From the NCBI RefSeq assembly GCF_005233845.1, contig NZ_SZQL01000001.1, positions 186,001-250,000 of the forward strand: DNA of 64,000 nucleotides, written 5' to 3'. Made by a program: the position numbers and the translations under genes. The notes under the pieces were generated by a model that saw only the letters and a list, made by a program, of their open reading frames with translations, was not told the origin of the DNA and searched no databases. Shown here piece after piece: positions 1 to 9,523 of the stretch (within the stretch, counting starts at the first letter, position 1; each line of letters starts with the position of its first letter). This DNA is from Ilyomonas limi. Its GTDB lineage: Bacteria > Bacteroidota > Bacteroidia > Chitinophagales > Chitinophagaceae.

Positions 1-37
1 TAACACCATACGAATATAGCGCATGCAATTATTTATA

Positions 38-3000
38 CTATTTCAAAATTGCTTTTATTACCCGTAATGGAATACGCACCCAATCGGGGCGGTTTACCAG
101 TTCCTTGTTTACTTCAGCTACCGCTTTTTCCAGTAAATAGGTATGAATCATCAGCACCACTTCTTCCTTTTCTTTTGGTATCAGCGGGCTGCCGGCAACT
201 GTATCCAAATACGCTTTCATGAAAAAGCTGGTCATGTAATGCACCCACAACAACAGCAGCGGCCGCAGGCTTTCCATTTCATTTTGGTGCAATTGTTTAT
301 TTATCAAAAAGCCTTCGTACGCTACATTGTACAGCGAATGAATCATCGTAGCCACGTCACGCAACGGCGAGCGCTTCAACCTTTTCTCGCTATAGCTGCG
401 GTACGGGTTGCCGCTAAAATCTTTAATGGCAATATCTTTACCCGAAATTAATACCTGGCGCGTATTGTAGTTGCCATGAATGCGTATTTTTTCAACATCC
501 AGCTTTTTTGCGTAGATCTTTTTAAACTCATTCAAAATATCCTGCCGGCGCGTTAAAACGGTTTCGGCATCCTGCCGCACCTCTCCCTGCAGTTGGTCCA
601 TGTATTTCTGCAGGTTGCCTGTAGCCTCGCGCACCAGCGCCTGCATAGATGAGAAGAGTGACCGCTGGTAGTGCAGCGAGAAGTCTTCCGGCTGAAAAGC
701 TTTGGACATTTTATCGGCAGCCAGCGCCAGGTGCATTTGCCCGGTGCGTACACCCAGCAAGCTTATTTGCTCGGCAGCCGTTGGACTTAAAAACTCCTGC
801 AAATCTTCGGGCAAGTCGCTAAAGCTCACCGGCCTGGTAAGTGAGCCGATGAACGGGTATTGCAACAGCTTTTCACGGTCGCGCGCCAGTATGCGTTCAA
901 TAAAATTGTTCAGTCGTTCCAGCATAAAGCTGTGGTAATCGCCGTGATTTTCTATCATCACCTGCATCATGCCCAGCGTCATGGTATCTCTTCCCAACTG
1001 CCACTCAATAGCACCTACAAACGCAGGCACATACGGAAAGTGCGCCTCTTCGGTGAGGTGCCGGGTGAGTTCCACATCGGGGTTTTCTGTCCTATCTACC
1101 TTGCGGTACAGTTTAAGAAAGAAACTATTGTTGTAAGTGATAGCTGTATTAATCACTTCGGTAGGATGCACGCGCGGTCTTATTTCGGGCTGCGATGCAA
1201 CAAATTGCTGCAGGCTGTCATTTGCATAAAAACGAATAATGCCGTCTTTTACCTTTAACAGACTGCCGGAGGCTAATTTTTTAATTAATTCCTGCTGCAC
1301 TGGTTCGGTATAAAAAGCATCGCACAAAAAACCTTCCTGCCCGTCTACTTTTATGTTGGCTATCAGCGCTTCCGGGCAATTGGTGTTTAATTTACCAGCC
1401 ATTTTGTCTTTAGCAAATGCAACGGCTAACTGGTAAGTTTCGGGCAAGCCGCTGTCGTAATTCACTTCTACCAGCAACACCACAGCATTGCTTTCCTGTA
1501 GTGGAATGGTAGCGTAATTGGTGATAGCTAAGTGATGTATCTCGGCAACATTGCTGGTAAACCAGGTTGTTTTGGTAAGATAAGGCAGTAAAATATATTC
1601 TTCCAGCATACTCAACGCATCCCTGCTGGTAATGGCATCCCAGCTAACTAAGTTTAGCTCAGGCAGTTGGCTGCCCCCATCCGTTTCCACCTGCGATTTT
1701 TCCATTTCAAACCAATAAAAAGCATACGGACTTAAGGTGAGAATATACGGATGGTTATCTCTTATGGCAGGAAAGCGGTTTTTACTAAATAACTCTACCG
1801 GCACATAATTATTAAAAGCCGATAAATCTATCTCTGCTGCCTGCGCATATTTAGATAAATTAACTACAATCAGCAAGGTTTGATCCTGGTAGGTGCGGGT
1901 AAAAGCCAGTATTTTAGGATTACCTACATTCAAAAATTGCATATCGCCACGGCCAAATGCTTTGTGCTGCCGGCGCATGCTTAATATGCGCTTCATATAC
2001 CAGAAAAGCGAAGAAGTATTGCTGCGCTGTACTTCTACATTCACGGCTTCGTAGTTGTACTCCGGATCGAGAATAAGTGGCAGATACAGCTTTTGCGGGT
2101 TAGCGGCTGAAAAGCCTCCGTTGCGGTCAGGCGACCATTGCATGGGAGTTCGAACCCCATCTCTGTCGCCTAAGTAAAAGTTATCGCCCATGCCTATTTC
2201 ATCGCCATAATAAATCACCGGCGTACCAGGCAGTGAGAAAAGCAGCGAATTCATCAACTCTATTTTGTTGCGACTGTTACCCATTAGCGGTGCTAAGCGG
2301 TGGCGAATACCCAAGTTAATTTTAGCACGCGGATCTTTAGCATACACTTTATACATGTAATCGCGCTCCTCGTCAGTTACCATCTCCAGCGTCAGTTCAT
2401 CGTGGTTGCGCAAAAATATGGCCCACTGGCAGGTTGCTGGTATAGCCGGCGTTTGGTCGAAAATATCGGTAATTGGATAACGGTCTTCCCTTTGCAACGC
2501 CATAAACATGCGTGGCATTACGGGGAAGTGATAATTCATGTGGCACTCATCACCGTTGCCAAAATAAGAGGCTGAATCTTCGGGCCACATGTTAGCTTCT
2601 GCAAGGAATACCGTGCCGGGAAAATGCTCATCTACATGCCTGCGCAATTTCTTTAAAAAAACATGTGTTTCGGGCAGGTTTTCGCCATTGGTGTCTTCGC
2701 GCTCAAAGAGGTAAGGCACGGCATCCAGCCTGAAGCCATCCACACCCATTGCACACCAGTAATCTAATATTTTAAACACTTCTTCCTGTACCAGCGGACT
2801 ATCGTAGTTAAGATCGGGCTGATGATGAAAAAAGCGATGCCAGTAGTATTGCTGCGCTACCGGGTCCCAACTCCAGTTGCTCGCTTCAAAGTCCTGGAAA
2901 ATGATACGCACATCTTTATACTTTGTGGGGTCATCTGTCCACACATAATAATCTCTTTCGGGCGAGCCTTTGGGTGCACGCCGCGCCCGCTGAAACCAGG

Positions 3001-3349
3001 GGTGCTGGTCGGAAGTATGATTGATGACTAATTCGGTTATTACTTTCAGGTTACGTTTATGGGCTTCATTCAGGAACTGTTTAAATTGCTCTACATTGCC
3101 ATAAGTTGGGTTGATGCTGTAATAATCGGCTATGTCGTATCCATCATCGCGCAATGGCGATGGGTAAAAAGGCAATACCCAAATAGCCGTTATACCCAGA
3201 TCTTGCAAATAATCCAGCTTTTGCAGCAGACCGGTAAAATCGCCAATACCATCGGCATTGCTATCGTTAAATGCTTTAATGTGCAGTTCGTAAATAATCG
3301 CGTCTTTATACCAATGCAACTTGTCGTCCAGTACTGTATGTAAAGCCAT
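38..3349 (-). CDS. treS: Trehalose synthase (GH13) fused to a maltokinase-like domain
   Basis: A cytoplasmic enzyme of 1103 residues expected to interconvert maltose and trehalose. Residues about 10-560 form the GH13 barrel. The nucleophile motif is GFRLDAVPYLFE, the acid/base motif is FLAEANMWPED, and NHDELT carries the third catalytic Asp. The second half has the maltokinase layout, ending in KRLKRSPLRDVATM. In known TreS-Mak fusions this half makes maltose-1-phosphate for the GlgE route. Here the kinase HGD motif reads HGN (residues 958-960) and the metal-binding DFE motif reads DFS (977-979), so phosphorylation may be lost. The start gives an intact barrel N-terminus. The synthase call is firm. 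Kinase activity is doubtful. No glgE or glgB is in view. Confidence 0.93.
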   Translation of the reverse strand: MALHTVLDDKLHWYKDAIIYELHIKAFNDSNADGIGDFTGLLQKLDYLQDLGITAIWVLPFYPSPLRDDGYDIADYYSINPTYGNVEQFKQFLNEAHKRNLKVITELVINHTSDQHPWFQRARRAPKGSPERDYYVWTDDPTKYKDVRIIFQDFEASNWSWDPVAQQYYWHRFFHHQPDLNYDSPLVQEEVFKILDYWCAMGVDGFRLDAVPYLFEREDTNGENLPETHVFLKKLRRHVDEHFPGTVFLAEANMWPEDSASYFGNGDECHMNYHFPVMPRMFMALQREDRYPITDIFDQTPAIPATCQWAIFLRNHDELTLEMVTDEERDYMYKVYAKDPRAKINLGIRHRLAPLMGNSRNKIELMNSLLFSLPGTPVIYYGDEIGMGDNFYLGDRDGVRTPMQWSPDRNGGFSAANPQKLYLPLILDPEYNYEAVNVEVQRSNTSSLFWYMKRILSMRRQHKAFGRGDMQFLNVGNPKILAFTRTYQDQTLLIVVNLSKYAQAAEIDLSAFNNYVPVELFSKNRFPAIRDNHPYILTLSPYAFYWFEMEKSQVETDGGSQLPELNLVSWDAITSRDALSMLEEYILLPYLTKTTWFTSNVAEIHHLAITNYATIPLQESNAVVLLVEVNYDSGLPETYQLAVAFAKDKMAGKLNTNCPEALIANIKVDGQEGFLCDAFYTEPVQQELIKKLASGSLLKVKDGIIRFYANDSLQQFVASQPEIRPRVHPTEVINTAITYNNSFFLKLYRKVDRTENPDVELTRHLTEEAHFPYVPAFVGAIEWQLGRDTMTLGMMQVMIENHGDYHSFMLERLNNFIERILARDREKLLQYPFIGSLTRPVSFSDLPEDLQEFLSPTAAEQISLLGVRTGQMHLALAADKMSKAFQPEDFSLHYQRSLFSSMQALVREATGNLQKYMDQLQGEVRQDAETVLTRRQDILNEFKKIYAKKLDVEKIRIHGNYNTRQVLISGKDIAIKDFSGNPYRSYSEKRLKRSPLRDVATMIHSLYNVAYEGFLINKQLHQNEMESLRPLLLLWVHYMTSFFMKAYLDTVAGSPLIPKEKEEVVLMIHTYLLEKAVAEVNKELVNRPDWVRIPLRVIKAILK

Positions 3350-3845
3350 AGTGTATGTAATTGAATATGTTTATTATTTTAATAACAGATGCGCCAGGCC
3401 ACACTCTCCAAATATGCACATAGGCAATTAAACAATAATCATGCAGGCTCGTTTTTTGATACGGCAAAACTTTAACGGCAGAGCACGATCCGTTAGAGGT
3501 TGTTTGGGAAAAACAGTTCAAGCTACTAAGGCTGTAAGGATGCAAAGCCACACAAAGAAATACTCGCAGCGTTCTATGAATAAAGAGTACTCTATGTAAC
3601 TTTATTACTTTGAGATTTCGTAGCTTCCTGTTTTTAAAATGTAAACGACGGCTTAATTAAAAGCAACGGATTAAGTAGCTGAAGCCACAGGATAAATTTA
3701 TACACTTTGAGTAAGCAACATGCTGTTCCCCGGGATTGCAGGATACAGTTTATAGTAAATTACAACAAGCGCATACCAATGCTGTATTCAGGCAAGTAGC
3801 ATTGTCTGAATAAAATTTTAGTCTTATTAGTGGGTAAATAATTGC
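3350..3845. other. Intergenic stretch with no supported gene
   Basis: About 500 bases between the treS start and the end of the DoxX gene. Short frames here run antisense to, or overlap, the flanking genes and have no recognisable protein features. I see no hairpin, tRNA or clear promoter consensus. It presumably contains the treS promoter. Confidence 0.5.
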
Positions 3846-4280
3846 TTACAAATGCGAGTTCTTTACCTGCCTGTCCACAGAGTATGAGCCACTGCCTTCT
3901 ATTAAAAATACAATGAGCAATATAAGGATAAGAATCGAGAACAATAAATCGGATTGGCCGGAGTAAACGCCACCACGCGTATTTACAAATATGATTGCCC
4001 CAATGAGGATAGGTATTTGCAGCAGGGCTGCCAGCCGTGTGAATAAGCCAATCACTATCAAAAAGCCGCCAAACAGGTGTGCCCACGGAATAAAATAAGC
4101 TAACCAATACAAGCCCTGCGGAATAGAAGATCTGGTAAAGATTTCCTGCAATATGGTGCTGTTGCGTATAAAAGTAATGCCTTTGGCAAGCAGGCACAAG
4201 CCCAATGCTATACGCACAATTACCAGCCATTGTGGCTGATGCTTAAGGCTCCAGTTGTTTATTCGTTGAAGAGTAAGCAT
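3846..4280 (-). CDS. DoxX family membrane protein
   Basis: A small integral membrane protein of 144 residues with about four hydrophobic helices and the DoxX-type front, an amphipathic N-terminus then VRIALGLCLLAKGITFI. DoxX/DoxD-like proteins are widespread; some associate with thiosulfate oxidation or redox homeostasis, but most have no assigned function. The gene stands alone between treS and the SGNH esterase, so context adds nothing. A longer frame overlapping it on the same strand lacks the family pattern and was discarded. The family assignment is fairly sure and the role is unknown. Confidence 0.75.
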   Translation of the reverse strand: MLTLQRINNWSLKHQPQWLVIVRIALGLCLLAKGITFIRNSTILQEIFTRSSIPQGLYWLAYFIPWAHLFGGFLIVIGLFTRLAALLQIPILIGAIIFVNTRGGVYSGQSDLLFSILILILLIVFLIEGSGSYSVDRQVKNSHL

Positions 4281-4397
4281 AACGTTAGATTTTATAGGTG
4301 GGAGATATTATAAAGTTACATTTTATTACAACGGCTATCATTTTTTTTCTTATCACTGAAGGGAGATATCCCTCATCTATGCTAATACGCAAAAGCA

Positions 4398-4435
4398 ACA
4401 AAAAGGTTCCAAACTTCTAAAAGCCTGGAACCTTT
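4398..4435 (-). terminator. Intrinsic terminator of the SGNH esterase gene
   Basis: A 10-bp perfect stem (AAAGGTTCCA at 4402-4411, complement at 4426-4435) with a 14-base loop. On the minus strand it is followed by a T-rich run. It lies about 70 bases past the stop of the gene ending at 4507. Confidence 0.75.
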
Positions 4436-4506
4436 CATCTTATAATTGTATGTCGTAATTACTCAAATACAGCAGGCAGTTACTATCTTCTCCATAAAAC
4501 CTTCGT

Positions 4507-5619
4507 TTACAACAATTTTTTAAAGAATGGCAACAATTGCGCCGCCATCTTTGCATGGTCTTCTACGCTGGGGTGACCACTGCAGCCGCCTGCCTGCATC
4601 GGCTCAAAGAAAAATACGGCTACCGGCCTGGCAGCAGAATATAAAGCATCTACTGCTTTCTTTACGGCAGTGAGGCAGTTTTGCAATAGCTCACGGTCGG
4701 CACCGTGCATCATAGGGCTGCTCAGTAATGCAATCTGCGCGTTGGGATATTTACTTTTTATAAGTTGCACAAATTGGATATAATGACTGGTAAACCGGGC
4801 ACTATCAAACGGTAATCTCTTTTTTATGCCATCGCCGCGGCTCATATCATTGGTGCCCAGCGCAATGCTTACAATGGCAGGCGAATAAGTGGTAAAATTC
4901 CACTGTTGTGCACTGTCTAAGGTAAGGTCGGTTTTTTCATACACCTGCGGCATGGCAGGACCATCACTGTTCCAATTGCGATAAATACCAATGCCGCTTA
5001 CACTGCTCAATATATAATTAGCCTGTAAAGCCCTTGCCACCCTTGGACCATACGCATTATATGCATTGTGATGGTCGTGGTAATCACCTGTACCGCATGG
5101 TACTTCCGACGTGTCGGCAGCAGCGCCGCAGGTAATGCTGTTACCAATAAATTCTATCAACGGTGCATTGCCTGCCTGTAGTGCGTGGAGGTGTTGCCCG
5201 GTTATTTTTTGTATATAAACGGGACCTGTTTGTGCTTCGGTGGCTTTGTATATCCACACGGTATGCGTGCCGTTACTATCTGCTGATAGGGTAATGGGCT
5301 GTGCCGCATTGCCGGCTACTTTTATTCTTTTTTGATACACACCATCGAGTTCGTATTGCAGGTAGTTGTGACTGTTGGCATCATTGATAAATGCATACAT
5401 AGTACATTCCTTGCCTGTAAAAGTAAAACCAACATGTACGGCAGAACTAATGAGCTTTAAGTTGTGGCCGTTCATACTATAGCGGCCATAAGGCTTTAAT
5501 GCATTACCATAAATTACCTGCTGGTCATGAGCTGGTCTGCTTTGCGCTGCAACGGTTATATACAGCAGAAAAAAAGAAAGCAGGAATACATTGGTTTTTT
5601 TAAGCATGGTGTTACTCAT
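4507..5619 (-). CDS. Secreted SGNH/GDSL esterase, CE2-like
   Basis: An exported hydrolase of 370 residues with a signal peptide (hydrophobic VFLLSFFLLYITVAAQS). An N-terminal beta-sandwich (about 30-140) precedes an SGNH fold. Block I is EFIGNSITCG with the Ser nucleophile, block III is ALGTNDMS, and block V contains GHPSVEDHAK with the Asp and His. This two-domain order resembles carbohydrate esterase family 2, whose known members deacetylate xylan or other acetylated glycans. It is monocistronic with its own terminator. No polysaccharide-utilisation genes are adjacent, so the substrate is inferred from the fold only. Confidence 0.85.
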   Translation of the reverse strand: MSNTMLKKTNVFLLSFFLLYITVAAQSRPAHDQQVIYGNALKPYGRYSMNGHNLKLISSAVHVGFTFTGKECTMYAFINDANSHNYLQYELDGVYQKRIKVAGNAAQPITLSADSNGTHTVWIYKATEAQTGPVYIQKITGQHLHALQAGNAPLIEFIGNSITCGAAADTSEVPCGTGDYHDHHNAYNAYGPRVARALQANYILSSVSGIGIYRNWNSDGPAMPQVYEKTDLTLDSAQQWNFTTYSPAIVSIALGTNDMSRGDGIKKRLPFDSARFTSHYIQFVQLIKSKYPNAQIALLSSPMMHGADRELLQNCLTAVKKAVDALYSAARPVAVFFFEPMQAGGCSGHPSVEDHAKMAAQLLPFFKKLL

Positions 5620-5772
5620 TAATACAAATGCAAGGTTAAGGTATTTAACGAGCGTAAAAGGCAGGTTGGTCTCTTATGACAGACAGCAAGCCCGATAAGC
5701 CGGATGCACATGGAGAGGCTATGCCCATGTAAATGCTGTTACCACCTGTTGTGAGTAAAGGGGAAATAAAAT

Positions 5773-6450
5773 CTAAATTTCTATTTTACCTTTTATGTGT
5801 TTAATACGGTTCACAAATTCATCGCGCGAGTTGGACTTTGGAAAAGGTGTATTTGGAACGGGGACATTTAAGAAATTGCACAACGGCTCCCAGCCTTCTT
5901 TAGAGTTGAATATTAATAGCTTTTCCTCCGGAACCGTTTTTAATACTTCCTCATTATGCTGGTTGTAGCGCCTGATGACTTCTTCTTTATTTTTATAATC
6001 TTTACCAAACTCCAGCTCTATAAGTTTCCCATTGTGCTTAAGTACCGGCATTTGCTTACGAAGCTCCGGAGAGAAAGGCAGTTTAAGCAGTAACTGCAAA
6101 ATTCTGCCAAGTGACGGCTTGCTTGCCCAGATGATCGTTTGCGAAGCACTTTGATACCACGATTCGGCATCGCGGATGGTATGTATGATTTTAGCATTGG
6201 GATAATATGCCATCAACTGCTTGTAATAACGCGCCACCGGATAATCTACCGCCGACTGATACCCTTGGAACAAAGCCTCCCAGTTGACCGGCCCGCCCTT
6301 TTCTGCCTGTTCAAAATAAACTACCTGGTCTGGGTGCTCAAATAATTCGGCCATGTGATAACATTTGCCAAAACCTAACATTTCGAGGGCTAATTTTAAG
6401 GAGTGGGTACCGGTGCGACCAAGACCGGAACCAATAATCTGGAGTGGCAT
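5773..6450 (-). CDS. P-loop sulfotransferase family protein
   Basis: A protein of 225 residues beginning IIGSGLGRTGTHSLKLALE, the 5'-phosphosulfate-binding loop of PAPS-dependent sulfotransferases of the Sulfotransfer_4 type. Later KIIHTIRDAESWYQS matches the 3'-phosphate-binding segment with its Arg and Ser. There is no signal peptide or membrane helix, so it is probably cytoplasmic. The acceptor cannot be read from the sequence. Bacterial relatives are annotated only by family. The neighbours (a PAP2 phosphatase and a lipid kinase upstream on the same strand) make a lipid acceptor possible, but that is inference. Confidence 0.8.
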   Translation of the reverse strand: MPLQIIGSGLGRTGTHSLKLALEMLGFGKCYHMAELFEHPDQVVYFEQAEKGGPVNWEALFQGYQSAVDYPVARYYKQLMAYYPNAKIIHTIRDAESWYQSASQTIIWASKPSLGRILQLLLKLPFSPELRKQMPVLKHNGKLIELEFGKDYKNKEEVIRRYNQHNEEVLKTVPEEKLLIFNSKEGWEPLCNFLNVPVPNTPFPKSNSRDEFVNRIKHIKGKIEI

Positions 6451-6532
6451 AGCATGTGTTTTGATTATTGAAAGGTAAGAAGTTTTGCAATACTAAAGCG
6501 TATGCAGTCATTTATTGTAAGTATAGTATCTT

Positions 6533-7204
6533 TTATTGCTGCAACGAGCGACGCCGGTTAATCTTTTGTATTATCCAAAACGACAGAATCACCCACATGA
6601 TACCCAAACAAAAACCGGCAATCACATCGGTTGCAAAATGCACATTCAGTACAATCCTGCTGATGCCTATTGCAACGGCAAGCAGCAACAATAAAATGGT
6701 GTACAGCCATTTCCATACAATATGCCAGTTGCTCTTCCAAACAAGATAAGCGAGTATGCTGCAAAAGATAAATGCAGAAAGCGAATGACCACTGGGAAAG
6801 CTATAGGTATGAATAGCTTTGATAATAGGCAGCTCGGGGCGCTGGCGCTGAAATATTTGTTTTAATGCCTGCATCATCAGAAAACTGCTAAGTGCAACTG
6901 TGGAAATATCCAGCGCAGTGCGTTTTTTTTGAAAAATGATTAAAGTGCCAATAAGCAGTATATATGCTGGCAGCAAAAACAGATTGGAACCTAAAAAGGT
7001 CAGGTCTTGCGCAACTCCTGTAATTGCTGGCGTGGCGTGTTGCATAAAAAATTGGTGCACCTGCGCATCAAACACATCTTCCTGCTCCAAAACGGCTTCG
7101 TGGGCGATGTATGCAAACAGGAATAAAGCCAGCAAAAACAAGGCAGCTAACACCAGCAGTTTAAGCGATGCCTGTTGCAACAGCCATTGTATTCTTTTAT
7201 TCAT
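6533..7204 (-). CDS. PAP2 family lipid phosphatase
   Basis: An integral membrane phosphatase of 223 residues with about six hydrophobic helices. The PAP2 signature is present: KQIFQRQRPELP (motif 1), YSFPSGHSLSAF (motif 2, with the catalytic His) and SRIVLNVHFATDVIAG (motif 3, with the second His and Asp). The family removes phosphate from phosphatidate, phosphatidylglycerol phosphate or undecaprenyl pyrophosphate on the outer face of the membrane. It lies 123 bases downstream of the diacylglycerol kinase-like gene, suggesting co-transcription and a shared role in lipid-phosphate turnover. The exact substrate is open. Confidence 0.88.
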   Translation of the reverse strand: MNKRIQWLLQQASLKLLVLAALFLLALFLFAYIAHEAVLEQEDVFDAQVHQFFMQHATPAITGVAQDLTFLGSNLFLLPAYILLIGTLIIFQKKRTALDISTVALSSFLMMQALKQIFQRQRPELPIIKAIHTYSFPSGHSLSAFIFCSILAYLVWKSNWHIVWKWLYTILLLLLAVAIGISRIVLNVHFATDVIAGFCLGIMWVILSFWIIQKINRRRSLQQ

Positions 7205-7327
7205 AATACCTGTTGAATGAAGTGACTATTTGTGAATATATCGCAGCCTTATTTTTACAAATAGAATGAGTATAGTGGATTATGATAACATACAATATCT
7301 GTGTTTATCTGTGCTATCCGTGAGCAA

Positions 7328-8206
7328 CTACTCCGGCACAATCACTTCCAGTGCACCGGCAAGTATAGTAGCTTTGATGTTGTTGACCTTGCCCAGGTAT
7401 TCGCCATCTACCTGGAAGTGCGCTCTCCTGCGCGACCGGATGTGTAAAGAGCTTGTCTGCAGCACTTCGGTCTTGCTTTTATCGTAAGGCGTGTGTGTAA
7501 TCATCATTTTAAAAATTTCTTTTACCGACAGCTTTTTTACTACAATTACTTCAAACACTTCATCGTCCAGCCTGCCATGCGGGTTAATGAGTGCGCCGGT
7601 ACCGTACTTGGTAGCATTGGCTATTACTACCATGGCGGCATTGCGCCTTACCCAGGTGTTATCGGTTTGAATTTTTACATGCATCCGCCGGTTATTCCAC
7701 CATACTTTAAAGGCAGCCTTTATATAACTCCACATACCACGCTTAGGCTCTGCTTCAAACTTTTTTATTATAAAGGCATTAAAACCAATATCACTAAGAT
7801 GGATACATATTTCATTATTTATCTTAACAAGATGTATCTTTTTTGTTCCGCCATTCACAGCCACATCAATTGCTTTGGTTACATTCAAGGGAATGTTTAG
7901 TTCTTTAGCCATGCCATTTGCCGAGCCGGCAGGCAATATGGCTAACGGAATAGCAGTGTGCAACAGGCATTGCGCAGCCAGCTTAACCGTGCCATCGCCA
8001 CCAACAGCAATTACACGCTGTGGCTGATAGTCGTCTATTTGTTGCTTTATCTGTGCAGGATCGCAGGGATTGGGTAGTTCATAAATTTTGATGCAATCAT
8101 TGGACGATTTAAAATAATCCTGTATTTGCTGATGCCAGTCTGTTCCGTTATTTCCCGACTTAGGATTAACTATAAACAGTAATTTCAAGCTGCTTCTTTC
8201 GTTCAT
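7328..8206 (-). CDS. Diacylglycerol kinase-like lipid kinase (DAGK_cat)
   Basis: A soluble enzyme of 292 residues of the DagK/YegS type. The front reads LFIVNPKSGNNG, followed by the nucleotide loop AVGGDGTVKLAAQ and LPAGSANGMAKEL. The C-terminal half is the usual beta-sandwich, with VDGEYLGK near the end. The family phosphorylates diacylglycerol or related lipids with ATP. The start is 44 bases from the divergent App1-like gene, so the two share a promoter region. PAP2 follows downstream. This kinase next to two phosphatases points to phosphatidate or lipid-headgroup recycling. Confidence 0.88.
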   Translation of the reverse strand: MNERSSLKLLFIVNPKSGNNGTDWHQQIQDYFKSSNDCIKIYELPNPCDPAQIKQQIDDYQPQRVIAVGGDGTVKLAAQCLLHTAIPLAILPAGSANGMAKELNIPLNVTKAIDVAVNGGTKKIHLVKINNEICIHLSDIGFNAFIIKKFEAEPKRGMWSYIKAAFKVWWNNRRMHVKIQTDNTWVRRNAAMVVIANATKYGTGALINPHGRLDDEVFEVIVVKKLSVKEIFKMMITHTPYDKSKTEVLQTSSLHIRSRRRAHFQVDGEYLGKVNNIKATILAGALEVIVPE

Positions 8207-8250
8207 AACATCAATATGGCATTATTATTCCGGGTAAAAGTAAATGTAAT

Positions 8251-9255
8251 ATGGCAGGATTATCAAAATATAAACACGCAGCGGTGAAAGTGTATAATGG
8301 CTATGGACATACACACGATTTGGTGGTGTATGGCCATGTATTTAAAAGCAAGCCGCACATACCGCACAAATACACCAATAATGTGCTGCTCAATATCTTG
8401 CACCTGATACGCTTATTTTTTGTGGAACCACTGCCCCACGCCAAAGTACAGTTGCAATGGAGAGACCAAACTTTTTATGCAGAGGCAGAAGATGATGGTT
8501 TTTTTAGGTTTGAATGGTCATCGAGCAATGTAAATGCAGGCTGGCATTCGCTGGTAGTTAATTGTATAGATGAAACAGGGAATGTTGTAGCCACCGGTGA
8601 AGGAAAAGTACTAGTGCCACACTCTACACAGTATGCCTTTATTTCGGATATTGACGATACCGTATTGGTGTCGCACTCGGCTACCATTGGTAAAAGACTG
8701 CGCGTGCTGTTTACCAAAAACCCGCGCACCCGCAAGGTGTTTAATAATGCGGTAAAATTTTACGGGTTGCTGGCAAGTGCCCATACTGCAACAGAAGTAA
8801 CCAATCCGTTTTTCTATGTATCGAGCAGCGAGTGGAACTTGTACGGCTACCTGAATGAATTTTTTAAATACAACGGCTTGCCCAATGGTATCTTTTTGCT
8901 AAACCAGGTAAAGCGCTGGTACGAATTGTTGAAAACCGGCAAAACCAAACACGACGGAAAACTGGTAAGAGTTATCAGAATTTTGAAAGTATTTCAAAAG
9001 CAACAGTTTGTCTTATTAGGCGATAATTCGCAGCGCGATCCTGATATTTATGCGGCTATCGTTAACAAGTACCCGCAAAAAATTTTTGCCGTTTATATCC
9101 GCAACATCCGCAAAGAAAAAGAAGCAGCGACAAGAGAACTATTACAAACCCTGGAAACGGCAGGTGTACATACCTGTTTGTTTAATGACAATGCCGCAGC
9201 CATAGAACATGCTAAAAAAATAGGGCTTATCGGCGCTGCGGTGCAGGCAGAATAA
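8251..9255 (+). CDS. App1-like (DUF2183) phosphatase domain protein
   Basis: A protein of 334 residues without a signal peptide. An N-terminal beta-rich region (about 1-125) precedes FISDIDDTVLVSHSA, the DxDxT motif of the DUF2183/App1 phosphatase family. Further conserved segments are YVSSSEWNLYGYL and LLGDNSQRDPDIY. In yeast, App1 is a magnesium-dependent phosphatidate phosphatase that acts on membranes. Bacterial members are common in Bacteroidota but their substrate is little studied. It is divergent from the lipid kinase gene with a 44-base gap. The fold is sure and the phosphatidate specificity is inferred. Confidence 0.85.
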   Translation: MAGLSKYKHAAVKVYNGYGHTHDLVVYGHVFKSKPHIPHKYTNNVLLNILHLIRLFFVEPLPHAKVQLQWRDQTFYAEAEDDGFFRFEWSSSNVNAGWHSLVVNCIDETGNVVATGEGKVLVPHSTQYAFISDIDDTVLVSHSATIGKRLRVLFTKNPRTRKVFNNAVKFYGLLASAHTATEVTNPFFYVSSSEWNLYGYLNEFFKYNGLPNGIFLLNQVKRWYELLKTGKTKHDGKLVRVIRILKVFQKQQFVLLGDNSQRDPDIYAAIVNKYPQKIFAVYIRNIRKEKEAATRELLQTLETAGVHTCLFNDNAAAIEHAKKIGLIGAAVQAE

Positions 9256-9383
9256 TGCCAGATACGAATAAGTTATGTATAAGCTGCTTAATTGAAAATA
9301 GTATAAAGTATGGTATAAAAGTATTTTCCGTTATACCACCTCGTTAGGAGCGGAGTTACTGTCTCAAAGCAATGTATACAATA

Positions 9384-9412
9384 AAAAAGACGAAGATTAA
9401 ACCTTCGTCTTT
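9384..9412 (-). terminator. Intrinsic terminator behind tRNA-Leu
   Basis: A ten-bp stem (AAAGACGAAG at 9386-9395, complement at 9403-9412) with a 7-base loop. On the minus strand a run of Ts follows. It begins a few bases past the tRNA 3' end. Confidence 0.8.
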
Positions 9413-9417
9413 CTGAG

Positions 9418-9502
9418 TGCGGAAGAGGAGATTCGAACTCCCACGCCCGTTACAGGCGCTACCACCTCAAAGTAGTGCGTCTACCAGTTTCGCCACCTCC
9501 GC
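9418..9502 (-). tRNA. tRNA-Leu (anticodon GAG)
   Basis: The minus strand folds into an 85-nt tRNA with a long variable arm. The acceptor arm GCGGAGG pairs with CTTCCGC (one G-T pair) plus discriminator A. The D-arm is GGCGAAACTGGTAGACGC. The anticodon stem CTACT/GGTAG encloses loop TTGAGGT, giving anticodon GAG for CTY leucine codons. The T-arm contains GTTCGAATC. CCA is not encoded. The gene stands alone with a promoter element and a terminator. Confidence 0.96.
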
Positions 9503-9515
9503 AACTTTGGGAGTG

Positions 9516-9523
9516 CAAATGTA
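9516..9523 (-). promoter_or_regulatory. Putative -7 promoter element of tRNA-Leu
   Basis: TACATTTG on the minus strand matches the Bacteroidota -7 consensus TAnnTTTG. It lies 14 bases upstream of the tRNA 5' end. I do not see a clear TTG element about 19 bases further upstream. Confidence 0.45.

Noticed and set aside
3760-4230. 156-residue frame overlapping the DoxX gene on the same strand
   Set aside because: DoxX motifs and helix pattern are in the other frame, and the two cannot both be real.
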